This document shows positions 60,000-64,000 of a stretch of DNA of 64,000 bases, one piece after another. The DNA is taken from NCBI GenBank assembly GCA_040384325.1, contig JAZKJL010000005.1, forward strand, positions 62,001-126,000, given 5' to 3'. Source of the DNA: JACMLX01 sp040384325. GTDB lineage: Bacteria > Gemmatimonadota > Gemmatimonadetes > Gemmatimonadales > Gemmatimonadaceae. The notes under the pieces are model-generated. The model saw only the letters and a list, made by a program, of their open reading frames with translations. It ran no database searches and had not been told where the DNA came from. Each line of letters opens with the position of its first letter. The first letter of the stretch is position 1. A program made the translations under genes and the position numbers.

Positions 60000-61123
60000 C
60001 TAGAACTGCACCTGTCGCGGCAGTTCGAGCTCGAACTGGAAGCAGCTCCCGACATCCGCGGTGCTCTCCACCAGCAGTTCGCTGCCCATCGCTCGGACGA
60101 GGTTCTGGCAGATGGACAAGCCAAGTCCGGCGCTCGAGAACACGTACTGCCCAGGCTTCAGCCGGCGGCGGAAGGCATCGAACAAGGTGCCCAGCACACT
60201 CTCGGGAATGCCGCGACCGGTGTCGCGCACCTCGAAGCGAAGCCGGCTGGCGCTGATCGACGTCACGATCACCGCCACCTCGCCGGTGGCAGTGAACTTC
60301 AGCGCATTCGTCACCAGGTTGAGCAATACGCGCTGCACTGCAGCGCCGTGGCCCATCCGTGCGTCGGTGACCGACGTCTCGAATCGCAGATCCAGTCCGC
60401 GCTCCTCCGCCATCGGACGCACCACGTCGTGCACCTGCTGGAAGACGCTCTGCAGCAGGAACGGCCGCGGCTCCTGCTGCACCAGCTTCTCGCCACCGCG
60501 CGCGAGGTCCATCACGTCACTGGCCATCGTGCTCAGCCCGAACGCCGCGCCGTAGATCAATCCCAGCTGGCGCTCCTGCACCGGCGACACCGGGCCGCTC
60601 TGCCCGCGCCGGATCTGCTCGGCCAGAAACAGGATCGAGCCCAGCGGCGAGCGCATGTCGTGCGCGACGTCCACGATCATCTCCAGCCCGCCCATGCCTC
60701 CCAGCCGCGACGAGAAGCGATGGCCGGCATCGCGGTCGAGCTCCGCACGCAGCGTCTCGAGGGCGTCGATCAGCTTCACGGTGGCATCGGACGACAACGT
60801 GCCGACGCGCGCCTGCGCCAGCAGGGCGCGGCGCATGCCGGCCAGCATCCGGCGCGCCGGGAGCGCGGGCGGGAACGCGATGCGCGGCACGGCGCCGACA
60901 GCGTCGTGCAATTGGACTTCAGCGGCCGCGCAGAGCAGTGAGGCACCAGCGCGCAGTTCGGCGTGCGGCCACCCGCCGTCGGGAGCGACCGCCAGCTCCT
61001 CTGCGGCCACGTCGGCCGCAGCAGCCAGCGCCTCGCGCCACACCTGACCGGCGGCGACCACGGACGGCGCCGCACTGCGCGGCTCGACACGAAGCGTCGT
61101 CGGACGGCGTGGCCGCGGCGCAC

Positions 61124-61127
<4 letters not shown>
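60000..61127 (-). CDS. Cytosolic sensor histidine kinase
   Basis: This 375-residue kinase has the H-box VAHDMRSPLGSILFLAEQI, N-box LLNLVTNALKFT, G1 DTGRGIPESV, F-box LFDAFRR and G2 AGLGLSICQNLV. There are no membrane segments; the N-terminal ~150 residues form a helical, unassigned sensor region. The GTG start overlaps the response-regulator stop, so the pair is cotranscribed from the promoter upstream of the regulator. Confidence 0.88.
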
Positions 61128-62686
<1,559 letters not shown>

Positions 62687-62744
62687 AGGATCCGACGGGC
62701 CCTTCCCTGCGCAGGCTCATCCCTGCGATGGGTGGTTTGCGTCG

Positions 62745-62774
62745 TATCTAGTGAAAAGGTGTTGCGCGTGTCAA
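62745..62774 (-). promoter_or_regulatory. Sigma-70 promoter of the two-component pair
   Basis: On the minus strand TTGACA (62769-62774) and TAGATA (62745-62750) are 18 bases apart. The predicted start lies near 62738, about 50 bases before the regulator ATG. The 357-base gap 62687-63043 is otherwise without a gene. Confidence 0.6.
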
Positions 62775-62824
62775 GCAACACGTTGGTCGCGAGCCACACC
62801 GAAATGGCACGATCGTGTATTTCC

Positions 62825-62849
62825 TGCGACAGGGTGTCGCACTTATACT
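62825..62849 (+). promoter_or_regulatory. Palindromic operator candidate with TATACT box
   Basis: TGCGACA-3-TGTCGCA (62825-62841) is a perfect 7-base-pair inverted repeat that ends 2 bases before TATACT (62844-62849). This looks like a repressor or activator site overlapping a promoter reading towards the GumC-like gene. A second -10-like TATAGT lies at 63004-63009, 28 bases before the ORF. Confidence 0.4.
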
Positions 62850-63043
62850 GCGCTTTGACGATTGTTCCGTCCGTTTGTCACGGCTCCGACCGCTACGGTG
62901 GGCCGGCTTTTGCACTTCGACCGCAGCGACGGGCGGATCTCGTGAGAGTCCGCTCACTCGAATGGCGTCACCTGCTCGGTGCAACGGTCCTTCAGTGCAC
63001 GGGTATAGTGACGCTGCAACACATCAGTGCGTCCCACTGCGAC

Positions 63044-64000
63044 ATGACACGACAGTTCAACGCTCTCTCCGCCGGCTCGCGCCTGGTCCCTGCTTCCGCT
63101 CCTGCCTCGCTCCCCGCGATGCCGCAGGCGCAGGTCGAGCAGTGGGGCCCGCCCCCGCCGCCGCCCGCCTCGATGTCCCCCGCCTACCAGCGCTACCTCT
63201 CGGCTGTTGGGCGATTCAAGTGGCTGATCCTCGCCATGGTCCTGCTCGGCCTGCTGGGTGGGTACGTCGCCACCCGGTACATCAAGCCGGAGTTCGACGT
63301 CTCCGGCAAGATCACACTGCGTGACCCGAGTGCCGAGATCATCGGCAACTCCCGGCAGCGGTCGAACGAGTCGTACCTGCAGGTCTTCCGCGCCTATAAC
63401 ATCACGGACTCGGTCGCCCGTAAGCTTCGGCTGTACCTCGACACCCGCCGCGACGCCGACTCGGTGTATTTCCGGGAGTTCACGCTCGCGCCGCGATTCG
63501 TGCCGGGCACGTACGAGCTCACGATCGACAGCAAAAAGGAGAAGTACCGCCTCCGCCGCACCCGGAACGGGGACTCGCGTGAGATCGAGACCGGCCTGAT
63601 CGGCGACTCGATCGGCCGCGAATCGGGACTTCGCTGGCGCCCGGTGAAGGAACTGCTCCCGGCGAAAGCCACGGTGGAGTTCGAGGTCGTCACACCGCGT
63701 GAAGCGTCCGCCAACCTGCAGAAGAAGCTCCGCGCCGACGCCCCACCGAACACGGATGTGATGAACGTCTCGTTGCGAGGCGAGGATGCCGCACGCACCG
63801 AAGTGGCGTTGAACGAGTGGATGTCACTGTTCGTGAACTATCTCGGTATCCAGAAGAATGGCGGCACCACGGTGACTGCCAACGCTGCCAACAAGGCGTT
63901 CACGGATGCTGAAGGCCGGCTGCGCGCCGCTCGGAACGATTACGAGCGCTTCCGCGTGAATGCGATCACGATGCCGTCGGAGCAGACCGTGCTCTCGCCG
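63044..64000 (+). CDS. Wzz/GumC-like chain-length or export protein (5-prime part)
   Basis: The frame opens at ATG 63044 and stays open for 319 codons to the right edge, so the gene is cut. A Pro-rich N-terminus (PPPPPPASMSPAYQRYL) precedes a membrane segment at about residues 62-81 (WLILAMVLLGLLGGYVATRY), then a Wzz-type periplasmic domain (IKPEFDVSGKITLRDPSAEI, TVEFEVVTPREASANLQKKL) and a coiled-coil part (TDAEGRLRAARNDYERFRV). Such proteins set polysaccharide chain length and bridge the envelope, often with a tyrosine-kinase domain, which may lie beyond the edge. Confidence 0.85.
   Translation, partial: MTRQFNALSAGSRLVPASAPASLPAMPQAQVEQWGPPPPPPASMSPAYQRYLSAVGRFKWLILAMVLLGLLGGYVATRYIKPEFDVSGKITLRDPSAEIIGNSRQRSNESYLQVFRAYNITDSVARKLRLYLDTRRDADSVYFREFTLAPRFVPGTYELTIDSKKEKYRLRRTRNGDSREIETGLIGDSIGRESGLRWRPVKELLPAKATVEFEVVTPREASANLQKKLRADAPPNTDVMNVSLRGEDAARTEVALNEWMSLFVNYLGIQKNGGTTVTANAANKAFTDAEGRLRAARNDYERFRVNAITMPSEQTVLSP

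Overview
The window looks like a chromosomal segment of a GC-rich Gram-negative (diderm) bacterium, most probably Gemmatimonadota. This is inferred from overall gene style, a BamA-like/TamB-like outer-membrane pair, secreted CarboxypepD_reg/plug-like proteins and near-uniform high GC. No marker was searched, so the phylum is an inference. Genes are tightly packed, many neighbours overlap by ATGA or GTGA, and no rRNA, tRNA, CRISPR array, transposase or phage gene was seen.

Layout. 1-7.4 kb: translation and housekeeping run on + (yajC, def, fmt, ThiE-like, rsmB, PASTA protein, rpe, TlpA-like thioredoxin, tsaD). 7.4-9 kb: two tandem secreted paralogues. 9.0-9.25 kb: a large palindromic repeat. 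9.3-12 kb: ferrous-iron uptake (feoA, feoB and a Cys-rich mini-protein) on -, behind a Fur-box-like palindrome. 12-15 kb: acpS, a hypothetical protein, a HAD phosphatase and an EamA transporter on -. 15-17.6 kb: a lipoprotein, a small hypothetical protein, an NlpC/P60 hydrolase and a degenerate AAA+ regulator. 17.6-24.6 kb: TamB-like and BamA-like envelope proteins. 24.7-27.2 kb: a peptide-type binding protein and one permease, followed by a second repeat island (27.2-27.7 kb). 27.7-32.3 kb: ferredoxin/flavodoxin reductase, cobalamin adenosyltransferase, aroB, a 3D-domain protein and a primary-type sigma factor. 33-39.3 kb: one operon LON-glcD-glcE-glcF-pseudo-HAD-ygfZ. 39.4-48.7 kb: a small lipoprotein, a molybdopterin oxidoreductase, a methyltransferase, a MoxR-type ATPase and VWA protein separated by a wlbA/wlbB-like sugar pair, and mutY. 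48.7-64 kb: cell-surface polysaccharide genes (rfbBDCA, a GT39-like membrane protein, asparagine synthase, two glycosyltransferases, a Wzz/GumC-like protein at the right edge) with citrate synthase and an NtrC-type two-component pair between them.

The polysaccharide genes plausibly work together: rfbA/B/C/D make dTDP-L-rhamnose, the Gfo/Idh and hexapeptide acyltransferase genes belong to N-acetylated amino-sugar acid synthesis, glycosyltransferases assemble the glycan, and the Wzz/GumC protein controls chain length or export. The kinase/NtrC pair lies divergent to the GumC gene and may control it. LON-glcDEF encodes a glycolate/lactate-type oxidase.

Non-coding signals worth attention: four large palindromic intergenic structures, two of them sharing one sequence family; a TAnnnT box exactly 6-7 bases before the start codon of six genes, suggesting leaderless transcripts; a perfect terminator just upstream of the MoxR gene; and a complete high-expression cassette (promoter, 5-prime hairpin, strong ribosome site, terminator) around a 68-residue lipoprotein.
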